DNA of 21,873 bases from MADRE2 sp964397015. GTDB lineage: Bacteria > Desulfobacterota > Desulfobacteria > Desulfobacterales > Desulfobacteraceae. The stretch spans positions 1 through 21,873 of the forward strand of contig CAYNHL010000058.1 of the NCBI GenBank assembly GCA_964397015.1, read 5' to 3'. The translations under genes were made by a program, and so were the position numbers. Of the stretch, positions 1 through 7,003 are shown piece by piece. Positions within the stretch are counted from its first letter, which is position 1. Every line of letters begins with the position of its first letter. The notes below the pieces were generated by a model. It made no database searches. It saw nothing but the letters and a program-made list of their open reading frames with translations, and was not told where the DNA came from.

Positions 1-200
1 TTCTTGAATAAAATTCCCGGCGTCACCCCGAGCTGCAGCTGATAATTATCATATACAATGGAGAGGGTGTTGGAGGAAAAAAAACTGAAAACCCCTATGA
101 AAAGAAGACTTCCGGCAATGACCAGGACAAAGTAGTTGAAGATCATCCTGCCTTGAAACTCTTTGTTGATAAAAAAATTCCTGCGCTTGTATCGTGCCAT
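1..200 (-). CDS. N-terminal part of a membrane protein, function unknown
   Basis: The gene starts at the ATG complementary to 198-200 and runs off the left edge, so only 66 codons are visible. The protein opens with a basic stretch (ARYKRRNFF), then a hydrophobic segment at about residues 20-42 that looks like one transmembrane helix, followed by a polar periplasmic-looking region. A good Shine-Dalgarno (GGAGGAAATGAT before ATG) fixes the start. It follows the SurA-like gene with a single base between stop and start, so the two are almost certainly co-transcribed. The layout (short cytoplasmic N-terminus, one helix, extracytoplasmic start) fits a HAMP-type sensor or chemoreceptor, but no diagnostic domain is in view, so no function is assigned. 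Confidence 0.7.
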   Translation of the reverse strand, partial: MARYKRRNFFINKEFQGRMIFNYFVLVIAGSLLFIGVFSFFSSNTLSIVYDNYQLQLGVTPGILFK

Positions 201-201
201 A

Positions 202-951
202 TCATTTCCTCCAGATATCTGCATTGTCGCGAAGTTTTTGAGTCCAGCTGTCCAGGTGTTCTTCTTTTTTCTTGTCTGTCAGAAACCGGGTTATCCTCTC
301 GGTATCAGCTTCAGAAACCGCCGAAGCACTGTCAGCCGGCTCCACTTTTTCAAGTGTATAGCTTATTGTGCCTCCAGTATCGAACTCCTTGCCGGAAAAG
401 GCATCCATTGGACCCGTGGACTCGCCTTCGTCGAGCTTGAAAACAATATATTTCATTTCATCCGAAAGGTCGACAAAATCATGGGTGATCCTGGTTTCAG
501 CAGTCTGTACGTCCCCGCTTTCACTTTCCTTATCAGGATAAACGGTTTTGACCAGGGTCACCCGGCTTTGCATGAGCTGCCTGTATTTTTCAATCTCCTC
601 TTTGGAAACGGCCACGTCAAACGAATCAAACTGGCGGTCCAGCAGGATTTTGACAAGGGACTGCTCGTAATAATTTTCAACAGACTGCCTGAAGGATTCC
701 TCCTGGTTGATCTCCTGGCGGATGGCCTCCTGGATCAGGAGCTCGTTCAAGATCAGTGATTCAATATGCTGATCCCGGCTCATGTGGACAGGTTTTCTGT
801 CCAGCAGGCCCTGTAACTCATCTTCGGAAATAATCCGGTCATTGATGGTGATTGCGGGTTTGGACACGCTTATGTTTGACGACAGCAGTCCATATCCGAC
901 CAGTGCGGAAAAAATTATCACAAAGGCGGCGATATAATAAATATACTTCAT
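202..951 (-). CDS. Membrane-anchored SurA-N / parvulin-like chaperone
   Basis: A 249-residue protein with an N-terminal hydrophobic anchor (about residues 5-24). Residues 40-120 resemble the SurA_N/trigger-like helical chaperone domain: INDRIISEDELQGLL, then an ILNELLIQEAIRQ helix and VENYYEQSLVKILLDRQ. The C-terminal half has a weak parvulin-type pattern (VFKLDEGESTGPM, then SYTLEKVEP), suggesting a degenerate peptidyl-prolyl isomerase domain. Proteins of this type act in the periplasm on secreted or outer-membrane clients. The start has the Shine-Dalgarno GGGAGAA. It lies 21 bp downstream of the HAD gene and 1 bp upstream of the membrane-protein gene at the left edge, so it sits inside a minus-strand operon. 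Catalytic activity of the isomerase part is doubtful. Confidence 0.75.
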   Translation of the reverse strand: MKYIYYIAAFVIIFSALVGYGLLSSNISVSKPAITINDRIISEDELQGLLDRKPVHMSRDQHIESLILNELLIQEAIRQEINQEESFRQSVENYYEQSLVKILLDRQFDSFDVAVSKEEIEKYRQLMQSRVTLVKTVYPDKESESGDVQTAETRITHDFVDLSDEMKYIVFKLDEGESTGPMDAFSGKEFDTGGTISYTLEKVEPADSASAVSEADTERITRFLTDKKKEEHLDSWTQKLRDNADIWRK

Positions 952-972
952 AACGACTGTTCTCCCGAAAGG

Positions 973-1398
973 TTACTTTTCCATGATCAGGCGGCCTGTA
1001 TTACGTTCGACCTGCACACACCGGTCATCGTAGAGCTGCAGCATGCCGAAATCCTTGACATTGGTAATCTCCAGCTCCGGCAGCCCGTTTTCCAAAAGCC
1101 ACTGCCGGACAAGGGCCAGTTGTTCGGTGTCCGATGCCCTGGCCGTGAAAATCTTGACCTGGACACCCTGTTCTATCATCTTCTTGACCCGCTGCAGCAT
1201 CAACGGAACCGGATCTCCGATTCGGGTGATGGGATTTGCCGGGTCATCACGGGCCAGGGTGCCGTCAAGGTCCACCCCGATCCAGCCTTTTTTACCAGCA
1301 CTCTTACCTGCCTGACGGTCCGGCGAAGAACCGACCATGTATTCCCTGGAAACCTCTTCTTTGGCTTTTACCAGGTATTTTTTTATTGAATTCAACAT
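973..1398 (-). CDS. HAD-superfamily hydrolase, small
   Basis: A 141-residue protein. The HAD motif I is clear at about residues 41-47 (VDLDGTLA, where the first Asp is the nucleophile). Motif II is the KIFTARAS segment (Thr before Ala-Arg), and the C-terminal FGMLQLYDDRCVQVE supplies the acidic motif IV. The protein has no large cap domain and would be a small cytoplasmic phosphatase; the substrate cannot be told. The annotated ATG lacks a convincing ribosome site. An internal ATG at residue 21 (complement of 1336-1338) is preceded by AGGGAATAC and may be the true start, as the conserved domain only begins near residue 37. It is the first gene of the minus-strand operon continuing leftwards and is divergent from the TPR-SPOR gene. 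Confidence 0.8.
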   Translation of the reverse strand: MLNSIKKYLVKAKEEVSREYMVGSSPDRQAGKSAGKKGWIGVDLDGTLARDDPANPITRIGDPVPLMLQRVKKMIEQGVQVKIFTARASDTEQLALVRQWLLENGLPELEITNVKDFGMLQLYDDRCVQVERNTGRLIMEK

Positions 1399-1457
1399 TT
1401 GACTTTAATATATAGCATTAATATCCGTCAATCAAATAAAAAAAACGGGGACACTTT

Positions 1458-2417
1458 ATGAAATCCACATTCTTTTTGGCAGTCTGCACTACGGTCATCA
1501 TGGCGATTACGGCCTGCCTGGCCACAGCTTCAACCGAAAGCGACCTGTTTGACAAAGGTGTGGCGCATGTCAAAGAGAACCGGCTTGAAGAGGCAATTGA
1601 CACATTTTCACAGCTTATCGACCTTGTACCGGACAATGCCGCGGTCTACAAAAACCGCGGTGTCGTTTACATGAAACAAAAGCTGTATGACAAGGCGATA
1701 AAGGATTTTGAAACCGCCCGGGAACTGAACCCGGAGCTTGACGGCCTTTTCAGCAACCTGGGAGTTGCGTACTATTACAAAAAAAATTACGAAAAAGCCA
1801 TTGAATATTACAACCTGGAGATCGAAACAAACCCGGGCAACCATATCGCCTTTTTCAACAGGGGATTGTGCCATTCTGAACAAAAAAATATTGACAGCGC
1901 CCTCAATGACATGGAACAGGCCCTCTTGCTAAAGCCGGACTTTTTCTGGGCCGGTTGCTATAAAGGCGATCTTCTTGCCAAGCAAGGCCGGACTAAAAAG
2001 GCCAAACAGGCGTATGAACAGGTCCTGGCACTCGAGCCCGAACATCCGTACGCCCGCAAAAAGCTGGCCGCCCTGCCCGACCCGCAGGCCGCCGAAACAG
2101 AACCCGGAGCCCCCGGGCCTGAACAAACCGGCCCTGAGGATAAACGAACCGGCCCTGAGGATAGCGGCAAAACGGTAAAATCCCCTTACTTTATCCAGGC
2201 CGGGGCCTTTTCAAACCCGGAAAATGCCGAAAATTTATGCCGGGAACTGGTTGACAAGGAATTTGACGCAATTGTTGTGATACAGGAGATCAAGGGGTCC
2301 CAATACCACGTTGTCCATGTCGGCAGCTTTGCAACCAGAAACGAGGCCCGTTCCATTCTTGGGGAACTGCGGGAAAAAACCGGGATCAAGGCCTTTATAC
2401 AGAAAACCGGACATTGA
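1458..2417 (+). CDS. TPR-repeat protein with C-terminal SPOR domain
   Basis: A 319-residue exported protein. The N-terminus is a signal sequence; ITAC at residues 17-20 also matches a lipobox, so it may be a lipoprotein. Residues about 28-200 are tandem TPR motifs (for example FDKGVAHVKENRLEEAIDTF, then AVYKNRGVVYMKQKLYDKAI). A Pro/Glu-rich linker contains a duplicated seven-residue unit (TGPEDKR/TGPEDSG). Residues about 237-316 form a SPOR domain (YFIQAGAFSNPENAENL ... HVVHVGSFATRNEA), a fold known to bind denuded peptidoglycan glycans at division sites. It is therefore probably an envelope protein tied to cell-wall remodelling. Its last 23 bp overlap the end of the convergent YchF-like gene. 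Confidence 0.85.
   Translation: MKSTFFLAVCTTVIMAITACLATASTESDLFDKGVAHVKENRLEEAIDTFSQLIDLVPDNAAVYKNRGVVYMKQKLYDKAIKDFETARELNPELDGLFSNLGVAYYYKKNYEKAIEYYNLEIETNPGNHIAFFNRGLCHSEQKNIDSALNDMEQALLLKPDFFWAGCYKGDLLAKQGRTKKAKQAYEQVLALEPEHPYARKKLAALPDPQAAETEPGAPGPEQTGPEDKRTGPEDSGKTVKSPYFIQAGAFSNPENAENLCRELVDKEFDAIVVIQEIKGSQYHVVHVGSFATRNEARSILGELREKTGIKAFIQKTGH
2126..2163 (+). repeat. Two 17-bp direct repeats, 21-bp period, in the TPR-SPOR linker
   Basis: The 17-mer AACCGGCCCTGAGGATA occurs at 2126-2142 and again at 2147-2163. The 21-bp period equals seven codons, so the repeat duplicates a TGPEDxx unit in the low-complexity linker without changing frame. It looks like simple slippage expansion. Confidence 0.85.
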
Positions 2418-3465
2418 TGATATCCCCGTCATTCACGGTGTAATCCCTGCCCTGGACAAACATCCTGCCGGCCTTTTTCAAGGCGGCTTCACTTTTAGCG
2501 GCCACAAGGTCGTCAAAAGACATGACCTCGGCCCTGATGAAGCCGCGTTCCAGGTCGGAGTGGATCACTCCGGCCGCTGCCGGAGCCTTTTCTCCCTTTC
2601 TGAGCAGCCACTGCCGTACTTCATCCTTTCCCACTGTAAAAAAAGAAATCAGTCCGAGTGAATCCAGGCACAGCCGGGTCAATTCCTCGAGTGCCGGGGT
2701 TTTTATACCAAGCTCTGCTGCGAATTCCGCCTTTTCCTCCGGGGTGTCCAGCAGGGCTATTTCAGCTTCGACCTTGGCCGACACAAGCATCACCCTGATC
2801 TGATCTTTTGCCACCGCGTCAGCTGTCTTTTTGCGCAGGGTTTCATTGTTCAAATCATCTTCCAGGACATTGACGGCCACAACCATCTGCTTTCGCGTGA
2901 TAAATGGATAGCTGCGGATTATCATTTCCTCTTTTTCACTCAAATCGGCCAGGCGAAGGGGGGATTCTCCCTCGAGATGAACTCTGAGTTTCTCCATCAG
3001 CTGCAGTTCTTTTTCCTGCTCCTCGTCCCTAGCCTTCTTTATAAGGCCCTGGATTCGTTCGATGCGCTTTTCGACAAACAGCAGGTCGTGAAGGATCAGT
3101 TCGGCATTTACCATCTCGATATCCCGCAACGGATCGACCGATCCACTGGCATGATACACCGCATCATCTTCAAACGCCCTTACCACGTGACAGACAGCGT
3201 CCATGTCAGCTATATCCCTGAAGGCCGCGCCGCTCGAGATGGATTCCGGTTCCAGCCGGGGCAGCAGCACAAGGTCGATGCGGGCCCTGGCCTGCTTTTT
3301 GGGGTCATACATGGTTACCAGTGTATCAAACCTCCTATCCAGGATATCCGCTGTTCCAGGCACGGGCTTTACGGTGCCGGCGGCTTCATTGACCAGGTGG
3401 CCGGTCAAAAGATGAAACAAAGTTTTCTTGCCGGTCTGGGGCAACCCTATAATGCCGACTTTCAT
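2395..3465 (-). CDS. Divergent YchF/Obg-family ATPase with TGS (DUF933) domain
   Basis: A 356-residue protein with YchF architecture. The P-loop GLPQTGKKT is at residues 7-15, the middle contains the coiled helical insertion (AELILHDLLFVEKRIERIQG), NVLE at 199-202 matches the NxxE motif that gives YchF its ATP preference, and the C-terminal TGS/DUF933 domain is at about 273-356 (SFFTVGKDEVRQWLLRKG ... YTVNDGDIINVRFSV). The switch II region lacks the usual DxxG motif: the corresponding segment reads IDLVLLPRLEPESI. It is therefore a paralogue rather than canonical YchF. An upstream TTG at 3471 is in frame, but the ATG at 3465 with AGGACAGG upstream is the better start. Family members associate with ribosomes and stress responses; the role of this branch is unknown. 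Confidence 0.8.
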   Translation of the reverse strand: MKVGIIGLPQTGKKTLFHLLTGHLVNEAAGTVKPVPGTADILDRRFDTLVTMYDPKKQARARIDLVLLPRLEPESISSGAAFRDIADMDAVCHVVRAFEDDAVYHASGSVDPLRDIEMVNAELILHDLLFVEKRIERIQGLIKKARDEEQEKELQLMEKLRVHLEGESPLRLADLSEKEEMIIRSYPFITRKQMVVAVNVLEDDLNNETLRKKTADAVAKDQIRVMLVSAKVEAEIALLDTPEEKAEFAAELGIKTPALEELTRLCLDSLGLISFFTVGKDEVRQWLLRKGEKAPAAAGVIHSDLERGFIRAEVMSFDDLVAAKSEAALKKAGRMFVQGRDYTVNDGDIINVRFSV

Positions 3466-3557
3466 AAACAAACCTGTCCTTTCAACATATTTGCATTTTA
3501 CAAATAAAATAAAATACTATATCAAATTAAACTGAAATGATACACATGGAGGATCAC

Positions 3558-4445
3558 TTAAATATCGAGTGACAGTTTTTTGACCAGACCTTCAGGCACG
3601 AACCGCCCCTTTTCATTGTCAAAGGAAATCCTGGAAGCGCAGAACATGTCGTCATGGGGATAAAACAGCCAGGCTTTTTCCTCGCAGACCCGTTGAAAAA
3701 TATCCTGCTTTTCATCAATGAGCCCTTCGGGAAAACGATCGTATCCCATGGTGATGGGCAGGTTTACCCAGGCATGCCCCGGTGCGCTGTCCCCGGCATA
3801 ATAGATCAGTGTGGAATTGACGGCAATCCTGGACAGCATCATGCCCGGTGTGTGGCCATGGCTTTCTATAAACTCGATCCGTACCGGTCCCGGTGCCAGG
3901 GAATCACCATGCGATACCAGCTGGAGGCGGCCGCTTTTTTCCAGCAGGCCGGGCAGCTCCGGAATGAAGGAGGCCCGGTCCCGGACATGGGGATTTTTCG
4001 CCCGCTTGAACTGTTCTTTACCACAGATATAAGCGGCATTGGGAAACAAGAGCTCCGGGTAATCACGGTTCTCATCCCATGCTGCAAGGAGCCCTCCGGA
4101 ATGGTCAAAATGCAGGTGGGACAGGACGACATGGGTGATGTCCTGGTGATCAAGTCCCATATCGGCAAGGGAATCGAGCAATGCGTGATGTGAAGGGGCT
4201 ACCTGGAAACGATCCTTCATATCCGGTGACAGGTAAGCCCCGATACCGGTCTCGAACAGGATTGCCCCCGACGGGGTTTTTATACACAATGCCCTGCTGG
4301 CAAACCCGATCATGTTGTTTTCGTCAGGTGTCATCCATCGCTGCCAAAGAACTTTGGGCGCATTGCCGAACATGGAGCCGCCATCGAGCTTCATGGTATT
4401 GCCTGTCAGGGATCTTATCTTGATTGGGTCACGATTCGTCTGCAT
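3558..4445 (-). CDS. MBL-fold metallohydrolase, lactonase-like
   Basis: A 295-residue protein with the metallo-beta-lactamase zinc signature HLHFDH (His110, His112, Asp114, His115). Further ligands are in ESHGHTPG (His198) and YYAGDSAPG (Asp219), and a late PHDD may supply the last His. The general layout, including a long N-terminal strand region with TGIGAYLSP before the HxHxDH motif, resembles the N-acyl-homoserine lactonase-like branch of the superfamily, but the substrate cannot be set from sequence. There is no signal peptide, so it is cytoplasmic. The start is two bases after the yhbY stop and lacks its own strong ribosome site, which suggests translational coupling with yhbY. Confidence 0.85.
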   Translation of the reverse strand: MQTNRDPIKIRSLTGNTMKLDGGSMFGNAPKVLWQRWMTPDENNMIGFASRALCIKTPSGAILFETGIGAYLSPDMKDRFQVAPSHHALLDSLADMGLDHQDITHVVLSHLHFDHSGGLLAAWDENRDYPELLFPNAAYICGKEQFKRAKNPHVRDRASFIPELPGLLEKSGRLQLVSHGDSLAPGPVRIEFIESHGHTPGMMLSRIAVNSTLIYYAGDSAPGHAWVNLPITMGYDRFPEGLIDEKQDIFQRVCEEKAWLFYPHDDMFCASRISFDNEKGRFVPEGLVKKLSLDI

Positions 4446-4447
4446 GG

Positions 4448-4756
4448 TTATGACGGAAGGGTTATCCGGCGCTTTTCAGGGTTTTTGTGGGGTCTGAACA
4501 AAATGACCACATGCCCTATCATACCTGCTATATGGGCACCGGTTTCTTTTGCCAGCCGGTCTGACAGGGTTTGCTTGACCTCTTTTTCCTTGTTGTCGAC
4601 AAACCTGATCTTGATCAGCTCCACGGCGTCAAGAGCCTGTTCTATCTCCTTGATCAAGGTTTCGGTGATCCCTTTTCTGCCGATCTCGGCCGCAGGGTTC
4701 AATGAATGGGCAAGCCCCCTGAGATACTTTTTCTGAAATCCTTTCAATTCGGTCAA
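4448..4756 (-). CDS. yhbY: YhbY-family RNA-binding protein (CRM domain)
   Basis: A 102-residue protein, the normal YhbY length. It carries the CRM-domain landmarks: LRGLAHSLNPAAEIGRKGIT (residues about 12-31, including the GxxG-like loop), the EIEQALDAVELIKIRF helix-strand, and the closing GHVVILFRPHKNPEKRRI. YhbY binds pre-50S ribosomal particles and assists assembly. Translation probably starts at TTG (complement of 4754-4756): no ATG is near, and AAGGA stands seven bases upstream of this TTG, so the non-ATG start is well supported. It is the first gene of a minus-strand pair with the MBL hydrolase and is divergent from the toxin-antitoxin element. Confidence 0.9.
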   Translation of the reverse strand: MTELKGFQKKYLRGLAHSLNPAAEIGRKGITETLIKEIEQALDAVELIKIRFVDNKEKEVKQTLSDRLAKETGAHIAGMIGHVVILFRPHKNPEKRRITLPS

Positions 4757-4827
4757 TGCAATATCCTTGTCACGGTTAAATGGTTGCCCCTTTTATACCA
4801 CAGGTGCAGCACTTTTCATAGACCCAA

Positions 4828-4859
4828 AACGGGGTCAGGCTTGGCTTATTGGCTTATTG
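4828..4859 (+). repeat. Left copy of a perfect 32-bp inverted repeat
   Basis: This copy begins AACGGGGTCAGGC and ends with a tandem GGCTTATT-GGCTTATT(G). Its exact reverse complement lies at 5819-5850. Homology ends abruptly at both ends of the copy, with mismatches at the first base on either side. Confidence 0.95.
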
Positions 4860-4880
4860 AGGATTGTCATCTTTTTCCTA

Positions 4881-4909
4881 TTGAAAAAAAATATCATTGA
4901 GGCTATATT
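4881..4909 (+). promoter_or_regulatory. Putative sigma70 promoter of the toxin-antitoxin pair
   Basis: TTGAAA (4881-4886) and TATATT (4904-4909) are separated by 17 bp, each one base off consensus. It lies inside the inverted-repeat element, about 95 bp before the antitoxin start. Autoregulation by the antitoxin is usual for such pairs but no operator could be pinned down. Confidence 0.5.
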
Positions 4910-5005
4910 TTAAGATATCAATCCCTTGGATTAAAAGATAGGATTTATAGATTCTAAAATTACCAGGCTCTATGGTTGAAAAAGTTGTAATTAATGGAGA
5001 GATAA

Positions 5006-5245
5006 ATGAATAGAACCGCTATCACCAAACATGAAATTTACAACAAACTTGTTGATTTTTCTGAACAGGATTTAAGTGACATTGTAAATTTTATTGATTT
5101 TATGAGGCATAAAAGGAAACTTGAACCCAAAAAAGTGATCAAGCTTGAAGGAATTCTAAAGGGTTATGATATTGATTTTTCCGTACTGAACGAATTCAGA
5201 CAAAAGACCTGGCAGCATGTCGATCAGGAACTTGATAATGGATAG
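5006..5245 (+). CDS. Putative antitoxin of a PIN-toxin pair (DUF2281/VapB-like)
   Basis: A 79-residue protein. Residues 1-38 form an amphipathic helical region (KLVDFSEQDLSDIVNFIDFM, the pattern 'x-L-x-E-E-D-L-x-x-V-x-x-F-I/V-x-F') of the kind seen in small DUF2281-like antitoxins, followed by a linker and a C-terminal toxin-binding tail (LEGILKGYDIDFSVLNEFRQ). The start is preceded by GGAGAG. The stop overlaps the toxin start by 8 bp (ATGGATAG), typical of translationally coupled antitoxin-toxin pairs. No clear DNA-binding fold is recognisable by eye, so the family name is tentative; its antitoxin role rests mainly on the overlap with a PIN-domain gene. Confidence 0.75.
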   Translation: MNRTAITKHEIYNKLVDFSEQDLSDIVNFIDFMRHKRKLEPKKVIKLEGILKGYDIDFSVLNEFRQKTWQHVDQELDNG

Positions 5246-5627
5246 TTTTGTGACCGACACCCAAGCCCTTGTCAAATTCATGCTTGGCAAAAAAGTCATA
5301 AATAAAAAATCCCACCAAGCCTATCAGTCTGCTGATAAAGGGGAAAGCACTATCATTATTCCCGCCATTGTCCTGATGGAAATGCTTTATCTCTTTGAAA
5401 AGAATAGAATTGATGTGAGTCTGCTTCAAACAGAAGAATTGTTAAAGAGTCAAAATTATCAATTCGAGCCGCTCAGCTTTGACATCCTTAAAGCTGCCTC
5501 TGAAATTGATGACATACCAGAACTGCATGACCGCCTGATTGCAGCTACTGCAAGATATCTTGGCCTGCCTATTATCACTAATGACCCTGTTATAAAAAGT
5601 TCTCAATTTGTCAATATTTTAGAATAA
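5238..5627 (+). CDS. PIN-domain toxin (VapC-like ribonuclease)
   Basis: A 129-residue protein from the ATG at 5238. An in-frame ATG at 5217 also exists but lies deep in the antitoxin gene, while PIN proteins start just before the first Asp, as MDSFVTDTQALVKFM does here. The acidic PIN residues are visible: Asp in VTDT near the N-terminus, Glu in VLMEMLYLFE, Asp in ELHDRLIAATARYLG, and the terminal ITNDPVI. PIN toxins of VapBC systems are Mg-dependent endoribonucleases acting on tRNA or rRNA; the target here is unknown. CAGGAA lies about 8 bp upstream of the start. Confidence 0.85.
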   Translation: MDSFVTDTQALVKFMLGKKVINKKSHQAYQSADKGESTIIIPAIVLMEMLYLFEKNRIDVSLLQTEELLKSQNYQFEPLSFDILKAASEIDDIPELHDRLIAATARYLGLPIITNDPVIKSSQFVNILE

Positions 5628-5633
5628 TCCATT

Positions 5634-5655
5634 TGAGCTTGGGGTGAGCTTGGGG
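5634..5655 (+). repeat. Two tandem copies of an 11-bp unit
   Basis: TGAGCTTGGGG occurs at 5634-5644 and immediately again at 5645-5655, just after the toxin stop codon. Short slippage duplication; no function inferred. Confidence 0.85.
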
Positions 5656-5671
5656 TGACCCATTAAAGGGC

Positions 5672-5724
5672 CAGTCAAGAAAAAAATACCTCCCCGTGAA
5701 AAAAATTTCCTTTTTTCTTGACTG
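5672..5724. other. Hairpin after the toxin gene
   Basis: CAGTCAAGAAAAAA at 5672-5685 is the exact reverse complement of TTTTTTCTTGACTG at 5711-5724, giving a 14-bp stem and a 25-nt loop. It begins 45 bp after the toxin stop. The 3' arm contains the T-tract rather than being followed by one, so it is not a standard intrinsic terminator; it may end transcription weakly or mark a further nested repeat of the element. Confidence 0.6.
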
Positions 5725-5818
5725 CTTTCCCCGGTTATTTTCAATACTACTACCATTAAGGCCTTTATTCCTGGTTTGCATCTGATATTTCGGTGTGCTG
5801 GCTTACGGTTTATTGATG

Positions 5819-5850
5819 CAATAAGCCAATAAGCCAAGCCTGACCCCGTT
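5819..5850 (-). repeat. Right copy of the perfect 32-bp inverted repeat
   Basis: Exact reverse complement of 4828-4859. Its outer end (CCTGACCCCGTT) lies 8 bp upstream of the hgcA -35 hexamer, so the element edge abuts the hgcA promoter. Confidence 0.95.
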
Positions 5851-5857
5851 GTTTGAA

Positions 5858-5886
5858 TTGACATGTCTTGCATATTGGTTTACGAT
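5858..5886 (+). promoter_or_regulatory. Putative sigma70 promoter of hgcAB
   Basis: A perfect -35 TTGACA (5858-5863), a 17-bp spacer and TACGAT (5881-5886, four of six consensus bases). Transcription would start near 5893, leaving about 17 nt before the hgcA ATG, enough for the GGGAGAA ribosome site. No ArsR-type operator palindrome was recognised. Confidence 0.5.
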
Positions 5887-5909
5887 ATCCAGCACCTGGG
5901 AGAAAAATC

Positions 5910-6989
5910 ATGACACAGTTTTTTCAAGCTCAAAAACCTGAACCTGCCGGTTTATCGATCCTGCCATCTATGGATTCCGTTCCAGGCAACTGGACTACGG
6001 GACCGGTGCCGGCTGTCTCGACTGCATGGTCTTTTTCAGACTGGATTGCCACGGCAAAAGTGAGGCTCGGGATCAACCGGCATAACTACACTGTGGCCCC
6101 CGGCCTTTATGCTGCAGGCAATCCTTCACAGACATCCGAAGTCCTGGTAACGGCCAACTTCAAACTGACCTTCGACCATCTGAGAAAAACCCTGAAGTCT
6201 ACAAGCGCCTGGATTCTTGTGCTGGACACCAGGGGTGTCAATGTCTGGTGCGCTGCAGGAAAAGGCACTTTTTCAACTTCAGAGCTTGTAAAACAGATCA
6301 AGCTGGCAAACCTTGACAAGAGGGTTTCGCACAAGCGGGTGATAGTTCCACAGCTCGGGGCTACCGGGGTAAGCGCCAGGCAGGTGAAGGCCGAATCCGG
6401 TTTCAGGGTCGTGTTCGGCCCGGTCCGGATGAAGGATATCCCTCAATTCCTGGCACAGGGCAGAACCGCTTCTCAAAAAATGCGCACTGTCACATTCCCT
6501 CTTGCAGAACGTCTGATCCTGATCCCGGTTGAACTCAGGGAGGGACTCAAGCCCGCCCTTATAGCGATTGCTGTTGTGGTGATTCTTTCCGGGGCGGGAC
6601 CGGGAATTTTCCAGTTATCCAATGCCTGGCCCAGGGCGGGATACGCCCTTTCCAGCCTGCTTGCTGGCATTCTGGCGGGTGTAGTGATAACCCCCGCCCT
6701 GCTGCCCTTTATTCCGTTCAGGGCATTTGCAGCCAAGGGGCTGCTCGCGGGACTTTTTGCATGCAGCGTAATTTTGCACATGCTGTCAAAAACAGGCATG
6801 ACGCTGTCCGCCATGGCCGCCCTGGGGCTTTTGTGCATGACTGTCAGCTCTTTTCTGGCCATGAACTTTACCGGCGCGACACCGTTCACATCACCCTCCG
6901 GGGTTGAAACAGAAATGAAACGCTTTATTCCGGTACAGTTCAGTGCAGCAATAATGGCCGGCGGCCTCTGGATATATTCGGCTTTTTAA
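5910..6989 (+). CDS. hgcA: HgcA, corrinoid protein of mercury methylation
   Basis: A 359-residue protein with the HgcA signature NVWCAAGK at residues 111-118. Cys114 corresponds to the cysteine that ligates cobalt of the corrinoid and lets it pass a methyl group to Hg(II). Residues about 60-200 form the CFeSP-gamma-like corrinoid-binding domain. Residues about 210-359 hold a cluster of about five hydrophobic helices (for example LIAIAVVVILSGAGPG), the membrane domain characteristic of HgcA. The start at 5910 is chosen over an in-frame TTG at 5868 because GGGAGAA precedes it and the TTG would sit in the promoter spacer. hgcB begins 14 bp downstream, the canonical arrangement. With HgcB it converts Hg(II) to methylmercury at the inner membrane. 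Confidence 0.97.
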   Translation: MTQFFQAQKPEPAGLSILPSMDSVPGNWTTGPVPAVSTAWSFSDWIATAKVRLGINRHNYTVAPGLYAAGNPSQTSEVLVTANFKLTFDHLRKTLKSTSAWILVLDTRGVNVWCAAGKGTFSTSELVKQIKLANLDKRVSHKRVIVPQLGATGVSARQVKAESGFRVVFGPVRMKDIPQFLAQGRTASQKMRTVTFPLAERLILIPVELREGLKPALIAIAVVVILSGAGPGIFQLSNAWPRAGYALSSLLAGILAGVVITPALLPFIPFRAFAAKGLLAGLFACSVILHMLSKTGMTLSAMAALGLLCMTVSSFLAMNFTGATPFTSPSGVETEMKRFIPVQFSAAIMAGGLWIYSAF

Positions 6990-7003
6990 GGAGAAATACA
7001 ATC

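Larger units (their letters stand above)
4828..5850. mobile_element. Candidate non-autonomous element: 32-bp inverted repeats around a toxin-antitoxin pair
   Basis: A 1,023-bp segment bounded by perfect 32-bp inverted repeats. Inside are only a promoter, a VapBC-like pair and a hairpin; no transposase is visible. It is markedly more AT-rich than the yhbY and hgcA genes on either side. I see no clear target-site duplication just outside the repeats. It may be a passenger mobilised in trans (MITE-like), or simply two copies of a dispersed intergenic repeat that recombined around the module. GGGGTCAGG-type repeats are, from memory, often dispersed in deltaproteobacterial genomes, some near REP-associated Y1 transposases; this could not be checked here. 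Confidence 0.5.

Noticed and set aside
4706..4900. Plus-strand 64-codon frame containing TGSGLAYWLI
   Set aside because: Part is antisense to yhbY and the rest is translation of the inverted repeat; the same string arises from the other repeat copy at 5619-5873 on the minus strand, showing it is repeat-derived.
5672..5724. Intrinsic terminator for the toxin-antitoxin operon
   Set aside because: The stem is AT-rich, the loop is 25 nt and the T-tract is inside the 3' arm rather than after it, so I list it only as a hairpin.
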